Shown here: one piece after another, positions 20,214 through 33,266 of the stretch
Numbering within the stretch: position 1 is the stretch's first letter
Layout: every line of letters begins with the position of its first letter
Assembly: GCF_036373705.1 (NCBI RefSeq)
Contig: NC_089864.1
Span: forward strand, 2,474,501 to 2,538,500
Length of the DNA stretch: 64,000 nucleotides
Direction: 5' to 3'
DNA from: Amia ocellicauda
Taxonomy: Eukaryota > Chordata > Actinopteri > Amiiformes > Amiidae
Translations under genes and position numbers: made by a program
Notes under the pieces: generated by a model
Seen by the model: the letters and a program-made list of their open reading frames with translations, nothing else
What the model was told of the DNA's origin: nothing
Databases searched by the model: none

Positions 20214-22499
20214 CAGCCCTGGTCCTGGAGAGACGCCCCCCAGTCTGGTCGTCTCGGCTCACCCGTCCCTGCAGACTGAGGAGACGCGGGCGGCCCTGCT
20301 GGACTGCACTGCGGGTCTCCAGGGCCGGGATCCAGTGTCACTGCCTTAACAGCACTCAGCCCGGAGAGAGGCAGGGACTGGGGGTGGGGGGGGGAAGATG
20401 GACATGGAGGAGGAGTGTGCTGTGGTTTGTTTACTTTTTAATCTGTTTGTGAATCCAGTCGCTTTTAATTAACTGTCCGGTTTCAGTTATTTTGGAGTCG
20501 TGAAGAGGAGGGGGGAGGAGGGACCAGCAGAGGTCATGCAGGCTGTTCCATCACCCCCCCCCCCCTTTCTTGCGCTGTTACTAGATTACAGCGTTAATGT
20601 AGCTGTAGTTTTAAAAATAAGGGATTGTTTACTTTTTATTGTTTTTATTGTTATTGTTGTACATGGAACATATGTATGATTGCAAGAATGGAGTTTTAGT
20701 CTGACAAGACTGGTGTGTGCTCCATCTCGGCCGACATCTTAGTCACTTACTTCAAACCTTAATCGTTCAACTGATGGAATCGATTCTAAACCTGAGATAC
20801 ATCTCTTAGCTCTCTCTCCCTCTCTCTCCCTCTCTCTCCTTCTCTCTCTCTCTCTCTCTGAGTCTGTAACTCTAAACCTCCCTCTCTCTGCCCTCTGTAA
20901 CTTGTTTTTCTCTCTCTCTGCTCTGCTATCCGTTTGTTATTGCTCTCTCTCTCTGCTTTGCGTGGCAGTGAGCAAACATCCTGTTGCACTACACACACAG
21001 ATAGAGAGAGAGAGAGAGAGAGAGGGGCTGGCGGAGGGAGGCGAGTGGGAGGGACAAGGGAAACCAATGGAGCTGAAGTAGTTCCAGTGATGTTGGCAAC
21101 TGTGCTTGAGCCTCCTCTGGCTGCGGCACTGGGAGTGATGGAAATAAACCCAATTTCAATCACTACAGTTGAGGGCAGCAATCCAATTAAGCAATTATCA
21201 GGAAATGATGGGTTCGATTAACAGAATTCATCTGTAACAAAGAAAGCAGGAAGGGGGGGTGGGGGGAGTAAACCAACAATGCAGCTCAGTGTGTTGAAGT
21301 TGAAAAGCACAGATCCGTGACGGTGATGGGGACTGGAGACCTGGGTGTGTCAGTCCAGAGGTGATGTCATCGTGAGCTCAAAAACCAATATCTGTATTAT
21401 TATTGTTATGATTATTATATTTAATATTGTTATTGTCATTGTTTACTGTTGCTTTTGTTTCTTGAGAAGGGAATGGTTGTGTAGCTTTGTACTGTATCTG
21501 ACTAGTAATATTATAATGCCCACCCACCCCCACCCCCCCGCTCCCAGTCAGACTGCGACCAACACTGCTGAGGAACAGCTACCTTCCAGAGGAGCTGAGA
21601 TCATAATCTATTATTGATTAGGTCTCTCCTCAGCCCTCTAAGGGTCCTTATCCACGCAGCCACTGTGACAGGCTGGCTATGTCCTGTATGTATAGATATC
21701 ACCATCAGCCCATATCGATCCACTGCTGAAGTCCCCCCCAGATGTGTCCACTGGCTTCAAGCTACAGCTCCTCTTTTCCACGTCACATCTGTAAAGTGTG
21801 TGATTTCGTCTTCCCATCTTCTGTGTGCTCGTCTTCTAGGTCTTTTGTTATTCACACATCTGTATCGAGGCTCTCATCGTTGATCTGTCCAGAATTATCT
21901 ACTCCTGCCTTCCTCTTTACCCCACCACCCCAGGTGTCCTGGAGACACTGAGGGGGTCTGAGAGCTGGCAGTGGGCAGCTACAGCAGTCTGTTCTTGTTG
22001 CTTATTGATTGATTGACTGCCGTCTTCTGTAGCGGTGATCGGTCCTGGGTTCTCGGGTCATCCGCTGCTCTCGTTAAGGTGTGATTTTTGCTCTTTATTG
22101 ATTGGTTACGGATTCAGCTCCTCTTGCACCCCGATCACAGTCTGACTGACAGCTCTGGGAGTTCTCTGCCTGGCCTCCTTTGGGCCCCTATAAATGACAT
22201 CACTTCCGGTTCCCCTATAATTGACATCACATCCTGTTCCCTTTTCTTGGTCCTGGCAATAAAGATATGACTGTACCGATGTGCTTTATACATATTTGTA
22301 CCCAGAGGCGGAAATGATCCTTCAAAATGTTAATATTACTGTATAATTAAAAGAAAACATGTAAAATAAATTATGGAATGTTCTTAACTTTGTCTATTAA
22401 AATAACATTTTAAAAATATCTGCATGTCTTGTGTTAATTATTTCTCTCTGGATAATCAGTGTTTCAAGAATTTAATATTGTATTGAAATAGTGTTGGGC
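20214..22499. other. PPT2 3' UTR and intergenic DNA
   Basis: No further exon is supported. There is a CT-rich block at 20,804-20,960 and a (GA)n run at 21,003-21,024. GGAAATAAACCC near 21,141 is a possible PPT2 poly(A) signal. The rest is unremarkable, including a stretch at 22,190-22,240 with ATGACATCACTTCCGG-like words. Confidence 0.5.
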
Positions 22500-22504
22500 T
22501 GGAA

Positions 22505-22640
22505 TGGTATCCAGAAGACCCTGCTGGACTGTGTCTTCTCAGGACCAGGGCCGAGACCCTGCTGGACTGGACCGTGTCTCTGAGGACCAGGGCCGAGACC
22601 CTGCTGGACAGGACTGTCTCTGCAGGACCAGGGCCGAGAG
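22505..22640. repeat. Three-copy tandem repeat, about 46 bp
   Basis: GACCCTGCTGGACTGTG-type sequence followed by AGGACCAGGGCCGA recurs three times. Single related copies lie near 1,180 and 5,060-5,150. Confidence 0.85.
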
Positions 22641-22892
22641 GGTACATTTTCAGACTGCAGTGTGTGGACTGTGTTGTCAGAGAGAGAGAGTGTTATAGCA
22701 GAGAGAGAGGGAGGGCAGGATGTGGGTTCAGTCGCAGCACACGCCCAGTTCTTCCACTGTGTGTGTGTGTGTGTGTGAACGTGTGAGCGAGAGATACAGG
22801 TCTGGGTGTGTGTCTGCACATTGTACTGCCCAGTGTGTGTAAAACCTCAACTATAGCCGCTGGTATGCGTGTGCAAACAGGACTAAAACACA

Positions 22893-23017
22893 ATACAGTG
22901 CAAAACATTACAGTCCAAGAGTCAACAACTGAACAGCAGCTGTAGAAGAGAAGAACTAGAATTTGAAAAGTTTCTCCTCATGTGACAGTACTTGTTGCAG
23001 AATATATTCTTGAATAT
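22893..23017. repeat. Direct repeat, copy 1
   Basis: A block of about 125 bp containing GAGTCAACAACTGAACAGCAG, AGAAGAACTAGAATTT and GACAGTACTTGTTGCAG. It is repeated in the same orientation at 23,592-23,720 at roughly 85 percent identity by eye. It may be an LTR-like or dispersed element end. Confidence 0.8.
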
Positions 23018-23591
23018 GTCCTATTTTTACGGTAGTATGCAGGTTAGTGTCAATGCCGGTGTGTGGGTTAGTTCTTTATTAAACTGAATCTTTAGAAACG
23101 TTGTGAAGTGAAAACTCCCCTTAGTTTCATAGGTCTTGCCCAAAAGGTGTGGGCACAGAGTTCCCATCATACTCCTGCAAACACATTCACCTCATAAAAG
23201 CAGAACATGAAACGCTGTATAAGAACCACTACAACAACAAAAAACTAAGATAATAACACTAAAGGGACTGGGAAGGGAGGGCAATGACACACAAATTCAC
23301 TGCACTGGCTCCCAACTGAACTCCCAGACTGAACATTAAACTGAACATGCCTTTGCAAATATTTATTAATAACAGATTGGGCTCGTTATGCAATCTCAAG
23401 CACGGGTAGAGATTGGAAGTAGGGCCTACACCACACTTTCTGTGCTTTAACATCAGTAGGCCTGCTCTAGAATTTACTGTATTGTTGCCTTGTTTCACCG
23501 CAGTACACTGTCTGAACTGTAATTGGGTATTAATCAATCATTTTGAATGATTTCAGGTAACAAAAAAAAGCATAAGCAGAACAGTCCTGCA

Positions 23592-23720
23592 GTACAGTAT
23601 ATTACAGTACAGTTCAAGACTCAACAACTGGACAGTAGCTGTAATTAATTGAGAAGAACTAGAATTTTAAAAGTGTCTCCTCACCTGACAGTACTTGTTG
23701 CAGTATATATTCTTGAATAA
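23592..23720. repeat. Direct repeat, copy 2
   Basis: Same-orientation partner of 22,893-23,017. It differs by a small insertion (TTAATT) and scattered substitutions. The 575 bp between the copies has no reading frame that I recognise. Confidence 0.8.
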
Positions 23721-23805
23721 TTTACTGTATTAAGCTAAAATCACTGAACTCAATAAATCATTGCCAGAGCGGAGTTCTCTGCATGTTGTCATTTGTAGAA
23801 TACCC

Positions 23806-23859
<54 letters not shown>
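23806..23859. repeat. (TAA)n microsatellite
   Basis: About 18 uninterrupted TAA units. Confidence 0.95.
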
Positions 23860-23861
<2 letters not shown>

Positions 23862-23899
23862 TGTGAATGTTTTGCGAAATATATTGGTTATGCATGTAA

Positions 23900-24999
23900 T
23901 TCAAGTTTTCCATAGCAGGTAAGGCCGTGACGTCACGCAGGTAAGCGTGCGCCTCCCGCTGCCAGATCAGGAAATAGAAACCGGCTGCCTGCGCTGCGTC
24001 GCTCTCTCTCTTTCTCTCTCTCTGTCTGTCTATCCATCCATCCATCCGTCTGCATAGAGGGGTAGAGCGGCTACTTTGACCGCAGTTTGTGGTTTGTTAC
24101 TGGACTATAGCAGACGGCCGGCGGGCGGGCAGTCCGAGGGCGGGAGTCTCAGGTGTGTAGTAACGTCCGGCGTGTGTGCGGGCTGTGCTGTAGTGTGTCG
24201 TGCTGTGCTGTAGTGTGTCGTGCTGTAGTGTGTCGTGCTGTGCTGTAGTGTGTCGTGCTGTGCTGTAGTGTGTCGTGCTGTAGTGTGTCGTGCTGTGCTG
24301 TAGTGTGTCGTGTTGTAGTGTGCTGTGCTGTAGTGTGTCGTGCTGTAGTGTGTCGTGCTGTAGTGTGTCCTGTTGTGCACAGATATGCCCTGTTTCCCCG
24401 TCGCCCCCTGTCCCGTGCACTGCTATAGTGAAAGTGATTTCTGTCATTATTACTTTTTAACGATATTTGTGCCACCAGAGACAATGTAGACACCGTGTCT
24501 GTCGCGATACGATCTGTGTTGTTTTCATGTCCACGCAGTTTGTCCTGCAGATCAAGCGACCTTTCGGTTGGTTGTGAACTTGAGGGCAACATTGCGTGAG
24601 AGAGCGAGGTCGCGTCCCTGCAGCGCAGCGCTGCGCAGATCTGCGGGATCTGCGCTGCACGAAGGCGACCACAGTCCTGAGTTCCGCATTCCGAGCAGGT
24701 AGCGCAGGTCGAGTGATTTGATAACAGCGACTCGGAGAAAAGCTGCCATTACGTCGCTATTGCTGTAGTTATCTCGGTGTGCGTTTCTCTGCGCATTGTG
24801 GCAGACAGTGCAGGGTGTTCAGGCACTTGTTTCAGTGTGAATGGTGCTGTAGTTTGTCAATCAGAGCCTGACACGTCCACACCTGCAGGGACAGCTGTGT
24901 CCAGGTCCAGTGTCTCATCACACGACAAAGGAAAGAAGGAAGACACTCTTGCGGACAGTTTATCGTGACATAACAAATGGAAACGCAGCCACTGCACAG
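23900..24999 (+). promoter_or_regulatory. Promoter and probable 5' non-coding exon of the myomegalin-like gene
   Basis: A perfect TGACGTCA palindrome at 23,928-23,935 sits at the start of a GC/CpG-richer stretch. A clean donor CACAG|GTGAGG follows position 24,999. A 5' leader exon ending there is plausible: its only late ATG (24,977) would quickly meet a stop after joining to an acceptor such as 27,186-27,188. The promoter and leader exon are inferred; the extent is uncertain. Confidence 0.4.
24184..24372. repeat. Minisatellite GTGCTGTAGTGTGTC
   Basis: Units of 15 and 20 bp (GTGCTGTAGTGTGTC, with or without an extra GTGCT) repeat about 11 times within the presumed promoter region. Confidence 0.9.
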
Positions 25000-25149
25000 G
25001 TGAGGAAATCTGGGCTTATCTTTATGATTGCGATAGTGTTATTGACAGTCGACTGGACTGTTTAAATCTGCTTGTGTTACTTTTAACATTTGAAATCACT
25101 GTAAGTGTTGTGTTGATTTGAACTAGTTGCATCGCTGCTCTTTATTTTC

Positions 25150-25154
<5 letters not shown>

Positions 25155-25190
<36 letters not shown>
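25155..25190. repeat. (TA)n microsatellite
   Basis: About 18 TA units in AT-rich DNA. It is followed by two copies of TTTGGTGTCGGTGTCAC (about 25,204 and 25,243). Confidence 0.95.
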
Positions 25191-25193
<3 letters not shown>

Positions 25194-25379
25194 AATAATT
25201 ATTTTGGTGTCGGTGTCACACTCTATAATTTTATAAAAATATTTGGTGTCGGTGTCACTCGACCATATCCTGTCTCGCACCATTGGTCTCTGCTGTACGG
25301 TCACCATGCCAGGCCGGCCTCTCTCTCCCCGCCCTTGCGTTTCTTATGTAAACTGAGAGGCAACTGACACTGACAACAG

Positions 25380-27015
25380 GCACACACAAATACCCACACT
25401 CACACACCACATACCCACACACATATATCACACATCACCACACACACACACCTCACATACCACACTCACACCACACACACTCACATACCACACTCACACA
25501 CACACACATATACACACACACACTCACACCTCACATACCACACTCACACCACACACAAATACACACACTCACACACCTCACATACCACACTCACACACAC
25601 ACACACCTCACATACCACACTCACACCACACACACCTCACATACCACACTCACACCACACACACCTCACATACCACACTCACACACACACACACCTCACA
25701 TACCACACTCACACACACACACACCTCACATACCACACTCACACCACACACACCTCACATACCACACTCACACCACACACACCTCACATACCACACTCAC
25801 ACCACACACAAATACACACACACACACTCACACTCACACTCACACACACACACTCACACCTCACATACCACACTCACACCACACACAAATACACACACTC
25901 ACACACCTCACATACCACACTCACACACACACACACCTCACATACCACACTCACACCACACACACCTCACATACCACACTCACACCACACACACCTCACA
26001 TACCACACTCACACACACACACACCTCACATACCACACTCACACCACACACACACCTCACATACCACACTCACACCACACACACCTCACATACCACACTC
26101 ACACCACACACACCTCACATACCACACTCACACCACACACACCTCACATACCACACTCACACCACACACAAATACACACACTCACACTCACACACACACA
26201 CTCACACCACACACACCTCACATACCACACTCACACCACACACACCTCACATACCACACTCACACCACACACACACCTCACATACCACACTCACACCACA
26301 CACACCTCACATACCACACTCACACCACACACAAATACACACACACACACTCACACTCACACTCACACACACACACTCACACCTCACATACCACACTCAC
26401 ACCACACACAAATACACACACTCACACCTCACATACCACACTCACACTCACATACCACACTCACACACACACCTCACATACCACACTCACACCACACACA
26501 AATACACACACACCTCACATACCACACTCACACACACCACACACACACCACAATCACACATACACACACCACACTCACACCCACACACACACACATACAC
26601 ACACCACACTCACACCCACACACACACACATACACACACCACACTCATACACACCCACCCACCACACACACACACACACCACACTCACACCCACACACAC
26701 ACACCCACATACCACACACACATACTCACACATACACATACACACACATACACATACACACACCCACACACACACACAATACACCCCCCCACACACACAC
26801 ACCACACACACCACACTCACACCACACACACCTCACATACCACACTCACACCACACACACCTCACATACCACACTCACACCACACACACCTCACATACCA
26901 CACTCACACCACACACACCTCACATACCACACTCACACACACACACCCACACACATACCACACTCACACACACACACCCACACACATACACATACAGACC
27001 ACACACACATACCAC
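25380..27015. repeat. CA-rich minisatellite array, about 1.6 kb
   Basis: The core unit is about 26 bp (CACCTCACATACCACACTCACAC plus CA filler), repeated dozens of times. Higher-order structure is visible: a block with CACACACAAATACACACACTC followed by the same order of units appears near 25,548 and again near 25,876 and 26,165, a super-repeat of about 0.3 kb. It sits in the presumed first intron or 5' flank of the myomegalin-like gene. Confidence 0.95.
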
Positions 27016-27262
27016 ACTCACACAGGCATGCACACCACACTCTCCACACACCATGAACAAACTGCAAACTTTCAGAGATTTTCAGTCCACTGGGGTCCTT
27101 AAATAAATAATTTGACTGACTGATGAAATATCGATAAAGCATATTATAATATAATTTCTCTCTGTGTTCTCCTCGCCCCTTCATGCAGAACTTTCTAGAG
27201 CCCACAATTAGCCTCTCTCTCTCTCTCACACGCACGCCTGGAGTCCCGGAATCCCTGGTGCC

Positions 27263-30200
27263 ATGCCGCCGGGGCCTAATGACATGTGCCGGGCGTGTGG
27301 CTCAGCCCTGAAGGGCACCCGCAGGCGCTGGATCTTCGGGGGCCAGAAGAAGGAGCCACACAGGGCCAACGTGACCCCCAATGGCGGCCTGTCGCGCTCC
27401 CGGGCCTCCAGCCGCTCCTGGGGCAGCTCCCCTTCCCTGTGCTCCCCCTCCCTCTCCTCCGCCTCCTCCTCCTCCTCCGCCGCCGCCCCGTCCCCCCCCG
27501 GCCACAAGATGGACCTGCTGGCGGTGCTGACCCACGTGCTGGGCCGGGCCGTGCCGCGCGGGGACGGCCGAGGGGAGTTCCTGTGCGGGAAGTGCGTGTC
27601 GGCGCTGGAGCGCGTGTTCCGCTTCGACGCGGTGATCGCCCGGGTGCGCGCGCTCTCCTCCGACAAGCTGCGCCGCCTGGAGCAGGAGAGGGACGCGCTG
27701 GGGCGCTGGCTGGCCGGGGTCTATGCGCAGCGCCACCCCCAGGACCCGAGGGGCCACGCCGGGGGGTCCGGGGAGGAGGACGGGCAGGGGGAGGGAGCCA
27801 GCGGGGCCTACAGGCAGCTGCTGCGGGACAACATGGCGCTGTCGGAGTTCGAGTGCTGGTCAGAGAGGTGGAGCTCCTGCCGGGAGGCGCGGGGCTGCCG
27901 GGGCGGCTGCGGCGGGCGGAAAGGCTGCGAGGGCTGCGACTCCCTGCGCGTGACCGACTCAGCCTACGAGTCCGTGGTGGGCCTGCCCCGCCGGCTGCCC
28001 CGCCCAGCCGCGCCGCTGGCCCTCTCCCGAGACAAGTCCCGCAGCATGCCCCTGGACTGGCTGGGCCCCTCCGCCCGGCACGGCTCCGGCTCCTCCTGCT
28101 CCTCCTCCTCCACGCTGGGCGGGGCCGGGCAGGGCTCCCTGGGCTCCTCCCTCCGCGGCTCCAGCCAGTCCCTGATCTCCGGCCCGGCCTCCCGCTCCGC
28201 CTCCCTCCTGTCGCTGGACTCGCTGGGCGGGCCGGACCCTTTCGACTGGCCGGAACCCGAGTCACTCGACCTGACGGACGTGCTGAGCCGCCTGAGGAGG
28301 GTCCGGTCCAGCCCGGTGCGGACCCCGGCCGGGAGCAGGATCCCTGTGAGAGTCGGTCCGTCCCAGAGAGGGGGTGGGGTGGCAGCGCTGGTGCGGGAGC
28401 TGGAGTTTGGAGAGGAGGAGGGGAGGAGTAACGGCACGGAGGGAGAAGAGAGGGATGTGCTGACCGAGCTGGGAGACGAGTACCTGCCGCTGCACAGAGA
28501 GGTGAGGGAGAGGGTCTTGTGTGCGGCGTGTTGTGTGTGTCGTGTGTTTGTGCGCTGGCTCTAACTCCTCCTCCGTCTCGCCCGCTGTGCAGAGGAGCGC
28601 GGGGCGGCAGCACATGCACAACGCAGTGAGGCAGCTGAGAGGGCAGCTGGATCAGGCGCAGGCCCAGATCAGGACCCTGCAGGCCCAGCAGAGGGGCGTG
28701 GCCACACTGACAGAGGGCGTGGTCAAGGTAGGCTTGGGGGTGTGTGGTCAGAGTGGCGGAGGAGGGAGCCTGTGATTGGCTGCTGTTAGTAAACTACAGT
28801 GTAGGGCAGTACAGTACTGCAGTCTCACTCCACTCCACTCCCACTCCAGCAGTGTTTTAAGAGCGGGTGTTGAGTCGTGTTCAGTGCAGCAGGGCAGGTG
28901 TTCAGAACTGCAGGACAGGTGTTCTGTACTGCAGGGCGCAGGGCAGGTGTGGGAGCGTCTCTGCCCAGCATGTCCCGCCCACAGCAGGAATGTGCCCTGG
29001 GGCTCAGGAGTCGCTCGTTAAGGAATGTTAACGAGCGTGTCAGCTGAGCACAGCCTGTTAACCCCTTCACACTGATGGTGAGGGCTGGGCCAGACTGTAC
29101 TGGACTGCTCTACTGTGGTACTACTGGACTGGACCGGATTAGACTGGACTGGACTGGACTGGACTGGACTGCTCTACTGTGGTACTACTGGACTGGACTG
29201 CTCTAGTTGTTTATGATTTACTTTATAATTAATTATACGGTTTATAGATTTATAGTTAATTTAACTTAAATATCAACTGAAGTTTGATGGCAGTCCAAGC
29301 CTTGCCTTACTAATTTAATCTGATAGTTAAATGACCCGTATCAGCTGCGGATGTTTTTAGTCTGTATCCGCTCTCTCCATGGTCTCTCCGATACACAGCA
29401 CTAGCACATGTATGATTCCAGCTTTGTTACTGCTGCCCTCTGCTGGAAGACCTTCTGTGCTGCACCCAAATCCTCCTCCTTTTCCTCAATGCCTGTGATC
29501 CGATGAGTGTTTGCAGTCAGTGTTGTGGAGGCAGAAGCTTTAGTTTTTCTCCCTAATCTTGGGGTCCGCAGGGACTCTGAGCTTCACTGGTGGCAGGGGT
29601 GAACTGTGCATGGTTTATAACCTGCCCTGCGTGGGAGCGTCTCCTCAGAATTGAATTACACCTGCTGGAGTGTTGCAGACTTCACATGTAGCGGCCCTCC
29701 GTGTGCCCGTGTGTGCCCTCACTGTCTATGTCTGGATCTGCATCCTGTCTCTGCCCTTTCGTCTCTCGCTGTGTCTCACTCTGTCTCTGTCCTTCTGTGT
29801 GTCTGTCTCATGCTGTCTTTGTGTCTCACTCTCTGTGTGTCTCACTCTGTCTCTGTCTCTCTGTGTGTCTATCTGTCTGTCTCATGCTGTCTCTGTCTCT
29901 CTGTGTGTCCCAGGCCACAGTGACTGATGGCCCCTCAGAGGGCAGTGCTCAGCCAGTGGGGAGCTCGGATCAGCTGATGGTCAGGCTGGGACAGAGCCTG
30001 CGCTGCAAGGAGCAGGTCATCCAGGTGAGGATGAGGGGGCGGGGGTGTGTGAGTCAGTACGAGTGCATCTGTGAATGTCTTATTAACCTGTTGAAGTGTG
30101 TGCAGTAGTAACCCACATTTGTGTATACAAGTATGTTTACCTGGCATATTAAACCTGGCATCTCTCTCTCCCTCCCTCCCTCTCCATGCAGGACTGTATC

Positions 30201-30475
30201 AGTGTGCTGAGGAAGCTGTGTGTGGGCGGGGCTGTGGGGAAGGACAGTGACGCCCAGGCCCTCCTGATTGACAAGCTGCAGGCCAGACTGAAGGACAGGG
30301 AGCTGGCTGTGGAGGTGAGGAGTAAACGCCAACGCACACAACACCGACACACACGCAGTGGATAGTCACCTCAGTGTGTGTGTGTGTGTGTGTGTGTTGC
30401 AGAGCGCTGTGGACAGTCACCTCAGTGTGTGTGTGTGTGTGTGTGTGTGTTACAGAGCGCTGTGGACAGTCACCT

Positions 30476-30526
<51 letters not shown>

Positions 30527-30548
30527 AGAGCTCTGTGGACAGTCACCT

Positions 30549-30595
<47 letters not shown>

Positions 30596-30674
30596 AGAGC
30601 GCTGTGGACAGTCACCTCAGTGAGTGTGTGTGTGTGTGTATGTGTGTTACAGAGCGCAGTGGACAGTCACCTCA

Positions 30675-30717
<43 letters not shown>

Positions 30718-30788
30718 AGAGCGCTGTGGACAGTCACCTCAGTGAGTGTGTGTGTGTGTGTTACAGAGCGCTGTGGACAGTCACCTCA

Positions 30789-30835
<47 letters not shown>

Positions 30836-30859
30836 AGAGCACAGTGGACAGTCACCTCA

Positions 30860-30890
<31 letters not shown>

Positions 30891-30912
30891 AGAGCTCTGT
30901 GGACAGTCACCT

Positions 30913-30957
<45 letters not shown>

Positions 30958-31030
30958 AGAGCGCTGTGGACAGTCACCTCAGTGTGTGTGTGTGTGTGTG
31001 TGTTACAGAGCGCTGTGGACAGTCACCTCA

Positions 31031-31061
<31 letters not shown>

Positions 31062-31132
31062 AGAGCGCTGTGGACAGTCACCTCAGTGAGTGTGTGTGTG
31101 TGTGTGTTACAGAGCGCTGTGGACAGTCACCT

Positions 31133-31167
<35 letters not shown>

Positions 31168-31191
31168 AGAGCTCTGTGGACAGTCACCTCA

Positions 31192-31222
<31 letters not shown>

Positions 31223-31244
31223 AGAGCTCTGTGGACAGTCACCT

Positions 31245-31285
<41 letters not shown>

Positions 31286-31491
31286 AGAGCGCTGTGGACA
31301 GTCACCTCAGTGTGTGTGTGTGTGTGTTACAGAGTGCTGTGGACAGTCACCTCAGTGAGTGTGTGTGTTACAGAGCGCTGTGGACAGTCGCCTCAGTGTG
31401 TGTGTGTGTGTGTGTGTGTGTTACAGAGCGCTGTGGACAGTCACCTCAGTGTGTGTGTGTGTGTGTTACAGAGCGCTGTGGACAGTCACCT

Positions 31492-31536
<45 letters not shown>

Positions 31537-31607
31537 AGAGCGCTGTGGACAGTCACCTCAGTGTGTGTGTGTGTGTGTGTGTTACAGAGCGCTGTGGACA
31601 GTCACCT

Positions 31608-31648
<41 letters not shown>

Positions 31649-31670
31649 AGAGCGCTGTGGACAGTCACCT

Positions 31671-31707
<37 letters not shown>

Positions 31708-31729
31708 AGAGCGCTGTGGACAGTCACCT

Positions 31730-31764
<35 letters not shown>

Positions 31765-32344
31765 AGAGCGCTGTGGACAGTCACCTCAGTGTGTGTGTGT
31801 GTGTGTTACAGAGCGCTGTGGACAGTCACCTCAGTGTGTGTGTGTGTTACAGAGCGCTGTGGACAGTCACCTCAGTGTGTGTGTGTGTGTGTGTGTGTTA
31901 CAGAGCGCTGTGGACAGTCACCTCAGTGTGTGTGTGTGTTACAGAGCGCTGTGGACAGTCACCTCAGTGAGTGTGTGTGTGTGTGTGTTACAGAGCGCTG
32001 TGGACAGTCACCTCAGTGTGTGTGTGTGTGTGTTACAGAGCGCTGTGGACAGTCACCTCAGTGTGTGTGTGTGTTACAGAGCGCTGTGGACAGTCACCTC
32101 AGTGTGTGTGTGTGTGTGTGTGTGTTACAGAGCGCTGTGGACAGTCACCTCAGTGTGTGTGTGTGTTACAGAGCGCTGTGGACAGTCACCTCAGCGAGTG
32201 TGTGTGTGTGTGTGTTACAGAGCGCTGTGGACAGTCACCTCAGTGTGTGTGTGTGTGTGTGTGTGTGTTACAGAGCTCTGTGGACAGTCACCTCAGTGTG
32301 TGTGTGTGTGTGTGTGTGTTACAGAGCTCTGTGGACAGTCACCT

Positions 32345-32389
<45 letters not shown>

Positions 32390-32411
32390 AGAGCTCTGTG
32401 GACAGTCACCT

Positions 32412-32454
<43 letters not shown>

Positions 32455-32604
32455 AGAGCGCTGTGGACAGTCACCTCAGTGAGTGTGTGTGTGTGTGTAT
32501 GTGTGTTACAGAGCGCAGTGGACAGTCACCTCAGTGTCTGTGTGTGTGTGTGTGTGTTACAGAGCGCTGTGGACAGTCACCTCAGTGAGTGTGTGTGTGT
32601 GTGT

Positions 32605-32649
<45 letters not shown>

Positions 32650-32720
32650 AGAGCGCTGTGGACAGTCACCTCAGTGAGTGTGTGTGTGTGTGTTACAGAG
32701 CGCTGTGGACAGTCACCTCA

Positions 32721-32761
<41 letters not shown>

Positions 32762-32783
32762 AGAGCACAGTGGACAGTCACCT

Positions 32784-32818
<35 letters not shown>

Positions 32819-32840
32819 AGAGCTCTGTGGACAGTCACCT

Positions 32841-32883
<43 letters not shown>

Positions 32884-33046
32884 AGAGCGCTGTGGACAGT
32901 CACCTCAGTGAGTGTGTGTGTGTGTGTTACAGAGCGCTGTGGACAGTCACCTCAGTGAGTGTGTGTGTGTGTGTTACAGAGCTCTGTGGACAGTCACCTC
33001 AGTGAGTGTGTGTGTGTGTGTTACAGAGCTCTGTGGACAGTCACCT

Positions 33047-33089
<43 letters not shown>

Positions 33090-33111
33090 AGAGCGCTGTG
33101 GACAGTCACCT

Positions 33112-33148
<37 letters not shown>

Positions 33149-33170
33149 AGAGCGCTGTGGACAGTCACCT

Positions 33171-33207
<37 letters not shown>

Positions 33208-33229
33208 AGAGCGCTGTGGACAGTCACCT

Positions 33230-33266
<37 letters not shown>

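Noticed and set aside
24097-24592. Thr/His/Tyr-rich minus-strand frames over 24,150-24,400
   Set aside because: These are translations of the GTGCTGTAGTGTGTC minisatellite in three frames, not genes.
24149-26829. CRISPR-like regularity in the minisatellites
   Set aside because: Repeats are direct tandem units without unique spacers, and the DNA is vertebrate.
27276-28619. Long minus-strand frame of 447 codons opposite the myomegalin-like first exon
   Set aside because: It is a shadow of very GC-rich coding DNA. It has arginine/proline-rich low complexity and no family resemblance, and the plus-strand frame has recognisable motifs and splice continuity.
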